Assembly (NCBI GenBank): GCA_049595035.1
Contig: JBMYKD010000001.1
Location: 1-64,000, forward strand
Direction of reading: 5' to 3'
Length of the DNA stretch: 64,000 nt
Origin: UBA12202 sp049595035
GTDB lineage: Bacteria; Pseudomonadota; Alphaproteobacteria; Puniceispirillales; UBA1172
This document shows positions 19,105-27,650 of this stretch, in pieces (position 1 is the stretch's first letter; every line of letters starts with the position of its first letter). The notes beneath the pieces were generated by a model. That model ran no database searches and was not told the origin of the DNA. It saw nothing but the letters and a program-made list of their open reading frames with translations. The translations under genes and the position numbers were made by a program.

Positions 19105-20043
19105 GCCGAATTTAAGATATTTTTCACGTCTTTCGGCAATCAATTCTTTACTGGACTTGCCGGCAATATCTGATAATTGTGCCGCGATAGCATCACCCAG
19201 ATTCTTGATCGCGGTATCAGGGTCACGATGTGCAGCCCCAAGTGGTTCGGGGACAATATGATCAATCACACCAAGTGATTTCATATCCTTAGCGGTCAGT
19301 TTCAATGCTTCGGAAGCATCCTTAGCATGTTCAGCACTTCTCCATAAAATAGACGCGCAACCTTCAGGAGAAATGACCGAATAGACAGCATGTTCGAACA
19401 TAATCACCCGATTGCCAGTGGCCAGTGCGATAGCCCCGCCTGACCCACCTTCGCCGATAATGGCTGAAATAAGGGGGGTTTGCAGATTGAGGCAGGCCTG
19501 AATTGATCGCGCAATAGCTTCTGCCTGTCCGCGTTCTTCGGCCCCACGGCCGGGGTAAGCGCCAGCCGTATCAACCAGCGATATCACGGGGAGACCAAAC
19601 CGCCCTGCCAGTTCCATCAACCGGCGAGCCTTGCGATATCCTTCCGGACGAACCATGCCAAAATTGCGCTTGATGCGATCTTCGGTCGTATGTCCTTTTT
19701 CTGTTCCTATGATAGCCACGGGTGTGTCACGGAACCGCCCAAGACCAGTGATCAGGGCATGGTCTTCCCGATAATTGCGATCACCTGCCATCGGAATAAA
19801 ATCTGTAATTAATTCAGCAATAATGCTGGTAATTTTAGGGCGATCCGGATGTCGCGCAACCTGAACCTTTTCCCATGGTTTTAGCTGGGAATAAGCTTGA
19901 GTCAGCTCTTTGGTAATCTTTGACTGAAGACGTCCTACCTCTTCGGCAATATTGATATCACCTTCCGTCGACAGATGCCGCAATTCTTCTATCTTGCCTT
20001 CAAGAACAGCGATTGGTTTTTCAAAATCAAGAAATTGTCGCAT
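19090..20043 (-). CDS. accA: Acetyl-CoA carboxylase carboxyltransferase subunit alpha
   Basis: Alpha subunit of the carboxyltransferase that makes malonyl-CoA for fatty acid synthesis, working with AccD encoded elsewhere. 317 residues, with the family start MRQFLDFEKPIAVLEGKI and the crotonase-fold segments DTAGAYPGRGAEERGQAEAI and GEGGSGGAIALATGN. PEGCASILWRSAEHAKDAS is also typical. It lies 35 bases after xerD and may be cotranscribed with it. Its 3' end overlaps the amidase gene by 15 bases. Confidence 0.97.
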   Translation of the reverse strand: MRQFLDFEKPIAVLEGKIEELRHLSTEGDINIAEEVGRLQSKITKELTQAYSQLKPWEKVQVARHPDRPKITSIIAELITDFIPMAGDRNYREDHALITGLGRFRDTPVAIIGTEKGHTTEDRIKRNFGMVRPEGYRKARRLMELAGRFGLPVISLVDTAGAYPGRGAEERGQAEAIARSIQACLNLQTPLISAIIGEGGSGGAIALATGNRVIMFEHAVYSVISPEGCASILWRSAEHAKDASEALKLTAKDMKSLGVIDHIVPEPLGAAHRDPDTAIKNLGDAIAAQLSDIAGKSSKELIAERREKYLKFGSDQL

Positions 20044-20078
20044 GTTTTACCACCATCATTTTCCTATTTATAACTGGA

Positions 20079-21026
20079 TCAGGACTCATCAGCAAGAGGA
20101 TGCGTATCTTTCACCAGTCCCATCAACCGGTCATCTCGTGTTTTGGTATATATTTCAGTCGTTGAGATATCCGCATGACCAAGCAAAAGCTGCAGGGAAC
20201 GCAAATCCGCGCCGCGATTTAACATATGTGTAGCAAAGGAATGTCGCAAGACATGCGGGCTCATTTTATCAGGATCAATACCTGATCTGATAGCCAGATC
20301 ATGCAATAATTGATAGATTTTCTGCCGGCTTATCGGTTTATCCTGTCGCCCGGATGGAAATAGCCAAGGCTGGGATATATAGGCCGGAACCTGATCCCGT
20401 TTATCTAGCCAGGCTTCCGCCGCCTGTAATGCGCTTTCTGTCAATGCCACCATCCGTTCTTTTTTTCCTTTTCCCGTAATCATGATCGTTTGGCGGCGAT
20501 GACGGAAAGGGGCGGCTTCCAGATGGCACAGCTCGCTAACCCGACATCCGGTCGCATAAAGAATCTCAACAATGGCAAGCGTCATCACACCACCGATGCT
20601 TTTATCTGTTTCAGCGCAATGGATCAGTTGCATCAGTTCATTTTCATTCAGGCTTTTGGGAAGAGGCGAATCCAGCATTGGCCGATCAAACAGCTGAAAC
20701 GGATTATCCTTGCGTTTATTTTCGGCCAACAGAAAAGCCATAAATCCCTTAATGGTGCTAATTCGGCGCGATAAGGAAGATGCTGATAACTGATCTGCCC
20801 AGTCATCCATGGACGTCCGCGCCATATCCAGCGATACGGATAAAGCCGTTAACTGGCGCGATTCCAGAGCCGAAACAAATTGTTCCAGATCAGATTGATA
20901 GGCAGCGATAGTGTTAACGGAAATCTGTTTTTCCGCCTTCATAGCCGTCAGGTAATCTGCGATCAGCTGTTGATGCTGCGGGCTGATCCTGCGGTCATCC
21001 ATGTTTTGATCAGCTTTTGGTGCCAT
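20079..21026 (-). CDS. xerD: Site-specific tyrosine recombinase XerD
   Basis: Chromosome dimer resolution recombinase acting with XerC at dif under FtsK control. The N-terminal core-binding domain has NTIAAYQSDLEQF. All catalytic positions are visible: Arg in TGCRVSELCHLE, Lys in GKGKKERMV, HxxR in HVLRHSFATHML, His in LLGHADISTTEIYTKT and the Tyr in that last segment. The start is uncertain: ATGs at 21044, 21038, 21026 and 21002 are in frame, most overlapping the upstream gene, and no clear ribosome-binding site decides. 21026 gives 315 residues, near the usual 300. Its genomic setting beside accA is chromosomal, not mobile. Confidence 0.93.
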   Translation of the reverse strand: MAPKADQNMDDRRISPQHQQLIADYLTAMKAEKQISVNTIAAYQSDLEQFVSALESRQLTALSVSLDMARTSMDDWADQLSASSLSRRISTIKGFMAFLLAENKRKDNPFQLFDRPMLDSPLPKSLNENELMQLIHCAETDKSIGGVMTLAIVEILYATGCRVSELCHLEAAPFRHRRQTIMITGKGKKERMVALTESALQAAEAWLDKRDQVPAYISQPWLFPSGRQDKPISRQKIYQLLHDLAIRSGIDPDKMSPHVLRHSFATHMLNRGADLRSLQLLLGHADISTTEIYTKTRDDRLMGLVKDTHPLADES

Positions 21027-22935
21027 CCTGATTCTCATTGTCATGTTGCACCCGGAAAGCACCCCATGCCCGCATGATATCAATGGCAAATTGGCGACTT
21101 TCGTCAATCAGACCAGCGTCATAAAGCGCACTCGCCAGCACCGCCGCATCATCACGGCTTAAAGCATGGAGCGGCGTATCCTTAATGATAGCAGCTAACA
21201 TTAGCACCGTTTCAGCCGGGCGATCCCTCGCCGGATGTTGCGATAACATGATCATATCCGGATAAGCCAATGATATCATGGCACTGGCTAAACGCGGCCG
21301 GTCAGCAAATCTGTCTGTTTCGGCCAAGGGGTCAACCATGACCCCGACCGCTTCTAATAGGGGAATAGCATCCTGTGCATTCATATCACGGAGCATATCT
21401 TGCGTCGTATTGCCAGCGGTTACCGAAGCAGCAAGATTTTGCCAGGCGACATGTTCAGGCCCTGTAATAATGTCTTCCGGCAAAGAATAATCCGCTATCA
21501 CCAGAAACATGATAGCCTTATTATATTGCAGACGCCTTTGTTCATTTTCCGGTGACATATCGGTGATGGCTGCGGCAAGATGCGGTGCCCAGATATCAAG
21601 GGATTCGCTACCCATATGGCCAATATCATATTCTAGCGCCATCAATGTGATGTCCAGCTTTTCGTTTGGATTTTCCGTGGATAACAGACTATGCCATAGC
21701 AAGATACGCTGACTAGCCATATCAAAAGGGTTTCGATCACCAGCAGACTGGTCTGCAAATTGGGTCACGGCCATGGATAAATTGATAGCTGTTTGCGGAA
21801 TATAGGGCCATTCCATCATCTGTTCTTCTAATGGCTTAAGGCGTAGATGCTGGCTCACCCCATACTGATAATAAGCTGTTTCCGGATTAAGATAACTCAT
21901 CTGGTTAAGGCTCTGGCTTAATGCCACCGGCATATTCTGACGGATGTCAGGCGGGATCACGATATTATCAAGGTCCATCAGAGCCATATTTAATCCCGTT
22001 GGCATAACAGGTGCAACCATGTCCGGTGTGAGACCTTCAATACGGGCACGCAGAACATTAAAAAACAGCTCATCCTCTATGCCGCGTTCTTCCAGCAGAT
22101 CAAGCTGGAAACTGGCTAGAGAATCCTCGCCAGAAAGCAGGGCACAAAATATCTGGATTTTTGAAAGATAATCTATGTCAATGTCTGGATCTGCCCCTAT
22201 TTCCCGCAGCCGTTCAACCTGAAGGCATAATTCCTCATCATTCTTGGAAATCAGATTATGATCTATCAGGAACATGGCCCAGGAAGCCCATTCCTCATCT
22301 TCGGGGAGCTGGCGGACAAATTGCGCCAGCATGTCAGACAATCCCTGATCACGCATCCATTCCAGTTTATGTCTGACAAAAATATCCGCATTCTGGGTGG
22401 CGCCTTTGGGTGGAATCGCACGGGATACCATAATATGACGCAGGATTTGATCCAAAAGAGGCGAAGATACCCGTTGCGGCAGACGTTCCATTAAAGGGAT
22501 GATGTCTGATGCAGAACTATTCTGCCACATGGTGCGACTTAACACACCTCTGGCTTCGGTATTGATTCCAATCGTGGCCAGCATGACCCCTTTCGGGTCT
22601 TTGTTGCTGAGATTAACCGATGGAACATTGCGGCTTGTTTCTGATACCGTATTAGTATCAGTATCAGTATTATTATCCAGACTGTTATCTATACTAGGAA
22701 AGATAATGGCATCTGCATCATCAGAACTATCTGTGTCTTCTGCCTGAGTTGATGCCGGAAATGGTGAGGAAGATATCGCCTGATCCGACGCTACACCCAG
22801 TTGCCCTGTAATATCAAGTGCCTCATCCGTTTGAGCCATAGAAAATCCTGAAGATAGGACAACACATACCGCCACAAACCCGCATTGCCGCCCAATAAAG
22901 CCTTTCTCCATACCCAACATCCTAAAATACCCCAT
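21010..22935 (-). CDS. Exported protein of unknown function, 641 residues
   Basis: I do not recognise this family. A signal peptide is likely (hydrophobic 14-30, Ala-Gln cleavage near SMAQ). An acidic Ser/Thr/Asn linker (about 45-100) follows, including a DTDTNT run from hexamer-like repeats at about 22655-22675. The rest (about 105-640) is leucine- and alanine-rich with few glycines and no enzymatic motif, which suggests an all-helical, solenoid-like periplasmic protein. In-frame starts are ATGs at 22935 (GGA 5 bases upstream), 22920 and 22911 (AGGA 8 bases upstream). It overlaps the likely xerD start, so the two are probably coupled, and is divergent from aroK. Could be an envelope scaffold. 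Confidence 0.8.
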   Translation of the reverse strand: MGYFRMLGMEKGFIGRQCGFVAVCVVLSSGFSMAQTDEALDITGQLGVASDQAISSSPFPASTQAEDTDSSDDADAIIFPSIDNSLDNNTDTDTNTVSETSRNVPSVNLSNKDPKGVMLATIGINTEARGVLSRTMWQNSSASDIIPLMERLPQRVSSPLLDQILRHIMVSRAIPPKGATQNADIFVRHKLEWMRDQGLSDMLAQFVRQLPEDEEWASWAMFLIDHNLISKNDEELCLQVERLREIGADPDIDIDYLSKIQIFCALLSGEDSLASFQLDLLEERGIEDELFFNVLRARIEGLTPDMVAPVMPTGLNMALMDLDNIVIPPDIRQNMPVALSQSLNQMSYLNPETAYYQYGVSQHLRLKPLEEQMMEWPYIPQTAINLSMAVTQFADQSAGDRNPFDMASQRILLWHSLLSTENPNEKLDITLMALEYDIGHMGSESLDIWAPHLAAAITDMSPENEQRRLQYNKAIMFLVIADYSLPEDIITGPEHVAWQNLAASVTAGNTTQDMLRDMNAQDAIPLLEAVGVMVDPLAETDRFADRPRLASAMISLAYPDMIMLSQHPARDRPAETVLMLAAIIKDTPLHALSRDDAAVLASALYDAGLIDESRQFAIDIMRAWGAFRVQHDNENQDGTKS

Positions 22936-23085
22936 TCTTTTCCATCAAAACACTATTCTTTATCGTGATCATTGCTGACAATGTCTTAAGATAGCATTAT
23001 AAGTCTATTATGTCGGTAATGAGGCAAAAAACCAATAATGTCACGATACTTAATATCGGGATAGAATGATATTTACTAATTTTGT

Positions 23086-23101
23086 GGAGGCAAAAGCCTT
23101 G
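23086..23101 (+). promoter_or_regulatory. Strong ribosome-binding site choosing a TTG start for aroK
   Basis: GGAGG at 23086-23090 is followed by an 8-base spacer and TTG at 23099, in frame with aroK. The alternative ATG at 23066 lies upstream of this site and adds 11 residues unlike shikimate kinases. The next ATG (23117) is 26 bases away, too far. Confidence 0.6.
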
Positions 23102-23680
23102 GCCAGCCCTGATGACATGGCTAAACATCTGATGACTCGACTGCCCCGGAGCATTGTTCTGGTTGGCCATATGGGTTCTGGTAAAACGAATGTTGGCCGC
23201 CTGCTTGCCCAGACATTGCAACTGGAATTTGTTGATAGTGACAAAATTATAGAAGACGTGGCCGGAATAAGCATTGTTGATATATTTGACCTTTATGGCG
23301 AAGCTGAGTTCCGTCGGTTGGAATTGCGGGAGATTGCAAAACTTCTTGACCAGCATCCGGCACAGATCATTTCCGTTGGTGGTGGGGCTTTCGTGCAACC
23401 TGATTGCCATGACATTATCAAAGCCAAGGGACTGTCTATCTGGCTTCAGGCAAGACCCGAAACTCTGGTATCGCGGATGAGTAACATTTCCAGCCGCCCG
23501 TTATTAAAAGACAAAGACCCCCTGCATGTTCTCAAACAATTATCCGAACAGCGTGATCCCTATTTTGAAAAAGCAGACCTGATTGTAAATACAGACGGGC
23601 TTGAGTTATCAGATTCGGCAAATAAAGTGTTTGATCATGTGACGCAATACTTGAAACAGCAATCAGGATCATCATCATGA
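23099..23680 (+). CDS. aroK: Shikimate kinase
   Basis: Phosphorylates shikimate in aromatic amino acid synthesis. From the TTG at 23099 it has 193 residues, with Walker A GHMGSGKT at 23-30, the shikimate-binding DSD in EFVDSDKIIE, the EAEFRRLE segment and the GGG of ISVGGGAF. The lid region is in SNISSRPLL. The frame also has an ATG at 23066 (204 residues), but the GGAGG favours the TTG. The 3' end overlaps aroB by 4 bases (ATGA), so translation is coupled; aroK-aroB is a classic pair. Confidence 0.95.
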   Translation: MASPDDMAKHLMTRLPRSIVLVGHMGSGKTNVGRLLAQTLQLEFVDSDKIIEDVAGISIVDIFDLYGEAEFRRLELREIAKLLDQHPAQIISVGGGAFVQPDCHDIIKAKGLSIWLQARPETLVSRMSNISSRPLLKDKDPLHVLKQLSEQRDPYFEKADLIVNTDGLELSDSANKVFDHVTQYLKQQSGSSS

Positions 23681-24813
23681 AATCAGCAGATCATGTGGTC
23701 GTTCCGGTCGGATTAGGTGATCGCAGTTATGATATCACCATTGGTAAGGGGATCATCGGACAGGCAGATCACATTCTTGAACCATTTATCACCGGACGAA
23801 AAGTCATTATCCTGGCGGATACGGCTATCGCCATGCCCTGGCTAAATCAGCTGGAAACGGTGTTAGCCCAGACCGCCACATGTCATAGCATCACCACATC
23901 AGGAGGTGAGGCAGCAAAATCCTTCACCCGTTATACTGAATTGATGAATATGGTTCTTGATCTGGGCATTGATCGCCACACTGTAATTATGGCCGTTGGT
24001 GGTGGTGTCATTGGTGATCTGGCCGGTTTCATGGCAGCAAGCCTGTTACGCGGATTAGATTTTATTCAAATCCCAACTACATTATTGGCACAGGTTGATA
24101 GCTCTGTCGGTGGTAAAACCGGTATCAATGCCCGTGCAGGAAAAAATCTGGTCGGGGCCTTTCATCAACCGAAAGCGGTTTTGATCGATACAGCATGCCT
24201 GAACACATTAGACCCGCGTGAAATGCGTGCCGGATATGCCGAAGTCGTCAAATACGGATTGCTTGGAGATGCCAGTTTCTTTGACTGGCTAGATAAAAAT
24301 GGTTCTGCTATCCTTGAACAGGAACCAGATATGCTGGCTGAATGTATTGCGCGGTGTTGTCAGGCAAAAGCTGATATCGTTGCCGCTGATGAGCGGGAAG
24401 CAGGGTTACGTGCATTATTAAATCTCGGACATACATTTGCTCATGCGTTTGAAGCAGAAGCCGGATATGATGGACGGCTTTTGCATGGGGAAGCCGTGGC
24501 AGCAGGCATATGCCATGCATTTGCATTATCGCGCCGGATGGGCTTGACGGATGGGCAATCCTGTCATCGTGTGGCCAATCATCTGGCAAGCCATGGGTTG
24601 CCATGCTGGCGGGGGGATTTGCATGATGTTGTCGCACATGCTGATAGCCATCAATTGATAGAGCATATGATTAAAGATAAAAAAACCACCAATGGCCAGC
24701 TGAATTTTGTGCTAGTGCGCGGGATTGGTGATGCCTTTGTTAAAAAAAATGTTGCTTATGATGATGTTACTGCTGTGCTTGATGCCACCACTATTGATGA
24801 GGTGTTGACATGA
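23677..24813 (+). CDS. aroB: 3-dehydroquinate synthase
   Basis: Second step of the shikimate pathway, converting DAHP to 3-dehydroquinate with NAD and a metal ion. 378 residues, with the NAD-binding VGGGVIGDLAGFMAA, the segment PTTLLAQVDSSVGGKTGIN and metal ligands in GHTFAHAFE and LHGEAVAAG. It overlaps aroK upstream and the CNNM transporter gene downstream by 4 bases each, so all three are translated as a coupled unit. Length and motifs are normal. Confidence 0.97.
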   Translation: MKSADHVVVPVGLGDRSYDITIGKGIIGQADHILEPFITGRKVIILADTAIAMPWLNQLETVLAQTATCHSITTSGGEAAKSFTRYTELMNMVLDLGIDRHTVIMAVGGGVIGDLAGFMAASLLRGLDFIQIPTTLLAQVDSSVGGKTGINARAGKNLVGAFHQPKAVLIDTACLNTLDPREMRAGYAEVVKYGLLGDASFFDWLDKNGSAILEQEPDMLAECIARCCQAKADIVAADEREAGLRALLNLGHTFAHAFEAEAGYDGRLLHGEAVAAGICHAFALSRRMGLTDGQSCHRVANHLASHGLPCWRGDLHDVVAHADSHQLIEHMIKDKKTTNGQLNFVLVRGIGDAFVKKNVAYDDVTAVLDATTIDEVLT

Positions 24814-26111
24814 CCATTCTATCATTAGTTATCACCGCCCTGATTATCATTATCCTGCTGATTGCTTCTGCGTTTTTTTCCAGCTCGGAAACGGCATTAA
24901 CTGCCGCATCACAAGCCCGTATGCGGATGCTGGCCGCCAAAGGAAATGAAAGAGCAACAGCTTATGAAAAACTAAGCCAGCATCGTGATCTGCTGATCAG
25001 CAGTCTGTTGATCGGGAACAATCTGGTCAATGTTCTGGCTACATCTTTAGCAACAAGTGTCATGATTACCCTATTAGGGGAATCCGGTGTTGTTCTTGCT
25101 ACCATTCTGATGACCATCATTCTTGTGCTATTTGCAGAAGTTATTCCGAAAACCTTTGCCATAAATCACGCTGATGATTTTGCCTTATCGGTATCTAGAC
25201 CTGTTTCCATTATCGTATTTTTGCTGAAACCCTTCAGCATCAGCTTAAGGTGGATCGTCAATGTTATTATCGGCAACCCAAATACCAGCGACGTTGATCG
25301 TGAAGAGGAATTGCGTGGCATGATTGAAATCCATGCTAGCGGAAGTGATGAAGATGCGCGTGAGCAAAGTGCCATGTTATCCAGTGTTCTTGATCTGGGG
25401 GAAGTCATGGTTGATGAAGTGATGACCCACCGCGCTTCCGTTGCCATGATAGATGCTAGTCAGGATATTGATGCCGTGTTCATGCAGGTCATGTCCTCAC
25501 CTTATACTAGGCACCCTGTTTATTCTGGCAAACAGGATAACATTATTGGGGTTCTGCATGTCAAAGCCCTGCTTCGTGCCATGGGTGAGGCGGCAAATCA
25601 TAAAAAACTGGAGCAGATTGCCATCACCGATATTGCCGCAGAGCCCTATTTTGTGCCTGAAACCACTTTATTGATGAATCAGCTTCAGGCATTTCGTTAT
25701 CGGCGCGAACATTTTGCCGTTGTTGTTGATGAATATGGTGATTTCAGAGGTATCGTCACATTAGAGGATATCATAGAGGAAATTGTCGGCGAGATAGATG
25801 ATGAACATGATGAAAGCATTACGGGTATCTGGCCTCAGGATGATGGATCATGGATTATTGAAGGCAACACCACCATTCGGGATATTAATAGAGCGTTAGA
25901 TTTTAATCTGCCGGATGATGATGCTGCTACTCTGGCAGGGTTAGTCATTAATGAATCCCGCACGATCCCTTTACCGGGTCAGGAATTCCGGTTTTATCAG
26001 GTGCGATTCCGGATTCTGCGGCGTAACCGTAATAAAATTGAGCGCGTGCGAATCTGGCCAGAATCACATGACCCTGAAAAGGATGCAGCAAAATCAAAGG
26101 AGTCCGAGTAA
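24810..26111 (+). CDS. CNNM/CorC-HlyC family membrane protein with CBS domains
   Basis: Predicted divalent cation (likely Mg2+) transporter of 433 residues. A DUF21/CNNM membrane domain (about 1-190) includes the SAFFSSSETALTAASQARM motif at its first helix. A CBS pair (about 205-325) and a C-terminal CorC_HlyC domain (about 345-425) follow. Many are mislabelled hemolysins; there is no evidence for toxin activity. It overlaps aroB by 4 bases and DUF2889 by 1 base. The aroK-aroB-CNNM order recurs in Alphaproteobacteria; why is unknown. Confidence 0.92.
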   Translation: MTILSLVITALIIIILLIASAFFSSSETALTAASQARMRMLAAKGNERATAYEKLSQHRDLLISSLLIGNNLVNVLATSLATSVMITLLGESGVVLATILMTIILVLFAEVIPKTFAINHADDFALSVSRPVSIIVFLLKPFSISLRWIVNVIIGNPNTSDVDREEELRGMIEIHASGSDEDAREQSAMLSSVLDLGEVMVDEVMTHRASVAMIDASQDIDAVFMQVMSSPYTRHPVYSGKQDNIIGVLHVKALLRAMGEAANHKKLEQIAITDIAAEPYFVPETTLLMNQLQAFRYRREHFAVVVDEYGDFRGIVTLEDIIEEIVGEIDDEHDESITGIWPQDDGSWIIEGNTTIRDINRALDFNLPDDDAATLAGLVINESRTIPLPGQEFRFYQVRFRILRRNRNKIERVRIWPESHDPEKDAAKSKESE

Positions 26112-26665
26112 TGTCAGTTGATCGTAAGCATGTTCACCGCCGGAGCATCACTCTAGATGGGTATATTCGTGGTGACGGGTTAATTGAAGTCGAAGCAGAA
26201 TTGACCGATGTCAAAACCTATGGCTTTCCCAGTGAGGATCGCGGTTATATTAACGCCAATGAGCCTATTCATCACATGCATGTCCGTGTTGCTGTCAATA
26301 ATGACCTGGAAGTGTGTGAGGCTGAAGCAAAAACAATTGCGGGGCCCTATCATATTTGTCCAAGGGCAAATGATGTTTTTCCCGAACTGGTCGGATTAAA
26401 AATCGCATCTGGCTGGCGCAATAAGGTTCGCGCCGCCATTGGCGGAAGGAAGGGTTGTACCCATATCACCGAATTGATGGGGCCGGTTGCTACGGTTATC
26501 ATGCAGACCTATTATGGAGAAGAATCCCGCCGCGCAAGAGATACCAAAACCGGGCAGCTGAATATGTCAGATAGCGATGCTTATAAAGGTTTAATCAATA
26601 CCTGCGTCGGATATGACGAAGATGGGCCGGTTGTACAAAAGATCTTTCCAACCGGTATACATTGA
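26111..26665 (+). CDS. DUF2889 domain protein
   Basis: 184 residues of a family with no established function. Family features: HRRSITLDGYIRGDGLIEVEAELTD near the start (about 8-32), YHICPRA, GLKIASGWRNKV and GCTHITELMGPVA. The conserved CP and GCTH segments suggest a metal or redox site, an inference only. The start ATG shares one base with the stop of the transporter gene (TAATG at 26109-26113), so it is translationally coupled to the shikimate operon. It converges on bolA with a 5-base gap. Confidence 0.85.
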   Translation: MSVDRKHVHRRSITLDGYIRGDGLIEVEAELTDVKTYGFPSEDRGYINANEPIHHMHVRVAVNNDLEVCEAEAKTIAGPYHICPRANDVFPELVGLKIASGWRNKVRAAIGGRKGCTHITELMGPVATVIMQTYYGEESRRARDTKTGQLNMSDSDAYKGLINTCVGYDEDGPVVQKIFPTGIH

Positions 26666-26670
26666 TCAGA

Positions 26671-26925
26671 TTAGACAATAGTTATACGAAGCGCATGTAA
26701 TCCATCAGCAAGCTCCTGCCCTATAGCGGCATAGATCGCACGATGTGCCGCCACTCGGCTAAGAGGTTTCAATTCTGCCGCCGCAATGGTTACAGCAATA
26801 TGTGTCCCTCCGCCTTCACGCCATCCTGCATGGCCATGATGGGCATCGGATTCATCAATCACTTCCAGTTGAGTAGGTTGAAAATGGGTTTCTAACTGGT
26901 TTTTTATACGTTCGGCTCTAGTCAT
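26671..26925 (-). CDS. bolA: BolA family protein
   Basis: Small BolA/IbaG-type protein (84 residues). It has the helix-turn strand pattern and the conserved ESDAHHGHAGWREGGGTH loop with the histidine that helps bind [2Fe-2S] clusters with monothiol glutaredoxins, and the RVAAHRAIYAA recognition helix. BolA proteins work in iron-sulfur trafficking and iron signalling. It is divergent from the J-domain gene with 75 bases between, a pairing common in Alphaproteobacteria. No glutaredoxin is encoded in the window. Confidence 0.93.
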   Translation of the reverse strand: MTRAERIKNQLETHFQPTQLEVIDESDAHHGHAGWREGGGTHIAVTIAAAELKPLSRVAAHRAIYAAIGQELADGLHALRITIV

Positions 26926-27000
26926 CCGGAATTCCTGATTTATGTTAGATTCTAATACAGCATGGTTGCATGTCTACACCACGGATTATAGTATATAAAA

Positions 27001-27570
27001 ATGAAAAAAGCTCATGTTTCAACCTCTGATATTCCATCCATGCGTGGCAAAGAAGACTTGCCACGGCAATGTGAACATGATGGCTGTCATGAAGATGGCA
27101 TGTATCCCGCGCCCCGTACACGCGAAAATCTGAGGGATTATATCTGGTTTTGTCTGGATCATGTGCGCGAATACAATAAACAGTGGAACTACTTTGCCGA
27201 TATGGATGAAGGCGATATTGATCAATGCATCAGACGCGCGACCACATGGGAACGCCCATCATGGCATTTTGGCACCAATTCAAAGACACGCGATTTTGCT
27301 AACCAGTTTGACGACCCGCTTGGAATATTCGGACAGGATAATACCCGCATGCAAAAAGAAAAATCCTTGCCAAAAGAAGAAAGACAGGCATGGAAAGATA
27401 TGGAGCTAACGCCCGGCACCGATTGGCCAGACGTCAAACAGCAATATAAAAAACTGGTGAAAATACATCATCCTGATGCCAATGACGGGGCAAAAGAAGC
27501 CGAAGAAAAGTTAAAATCTATCAATCTAGCCTTTTCTATTCTGGAAAAGGCCTATAGCAAAGCTATGTAA
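27001..27570 (+). CDS. J-domain protein with N-terminal Cys motif
   Basis: 189-residue co-chaperone-like protein. The J domain is at the C terminus (about 140-187) with HPD at 157-159 in KLVKIHHPDAN, so it should stimulate a DnaK/HscA-type Hsp70. The N-terminal part has C24, C29, C51 and H54 spaced as a possible metal site (RQCEHDGCH and WFCLDHVREYN). No zinc-finger repeats or Gly/Phe region of DnaJ are present, so it is a specialised J protein. It lies between bolA and cobS-cobT, suggesting a role with metal-cofactor or chelatase proteins (inference). Confidence 0.87.
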   Translation: MKKAHVSTSDIPSMRGKEDLPRQCEHDGCHEDGMYPAPRTRENLRDYIWFCLDHVREYNKQWNYFADMDEGDIDQCIRRATTWERPSWHFGTNSKTRDFANQFDDPLGIFGQDNTRMQKEKSLPKEERQAWKDMELTPGTDWPDVKQQYKKLVKIHHPDANDGAKEAEEKLKSINLAFSILEKAYSKAM

Positions 27571-27650
27571 TCAGGTAGTACATGTATTCAGCCATTTGAT
27601 TTATAGCATCAGTTCAGTTAAAAACGCCCGATAAACAACAAGGATTACCC

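Noticed and set aside
20079..21026. XerD as a mobile-element integrase
   Set aside because: Catalytic and N-terminal features and the setting beside accA fit the housekeeping recombinase; no attachment repeats or phage genes nearby.
27571..27650. Cobalamin riboswitch before cobS
   Set aside because: Only 80 bases and no B12-box-like sequence.
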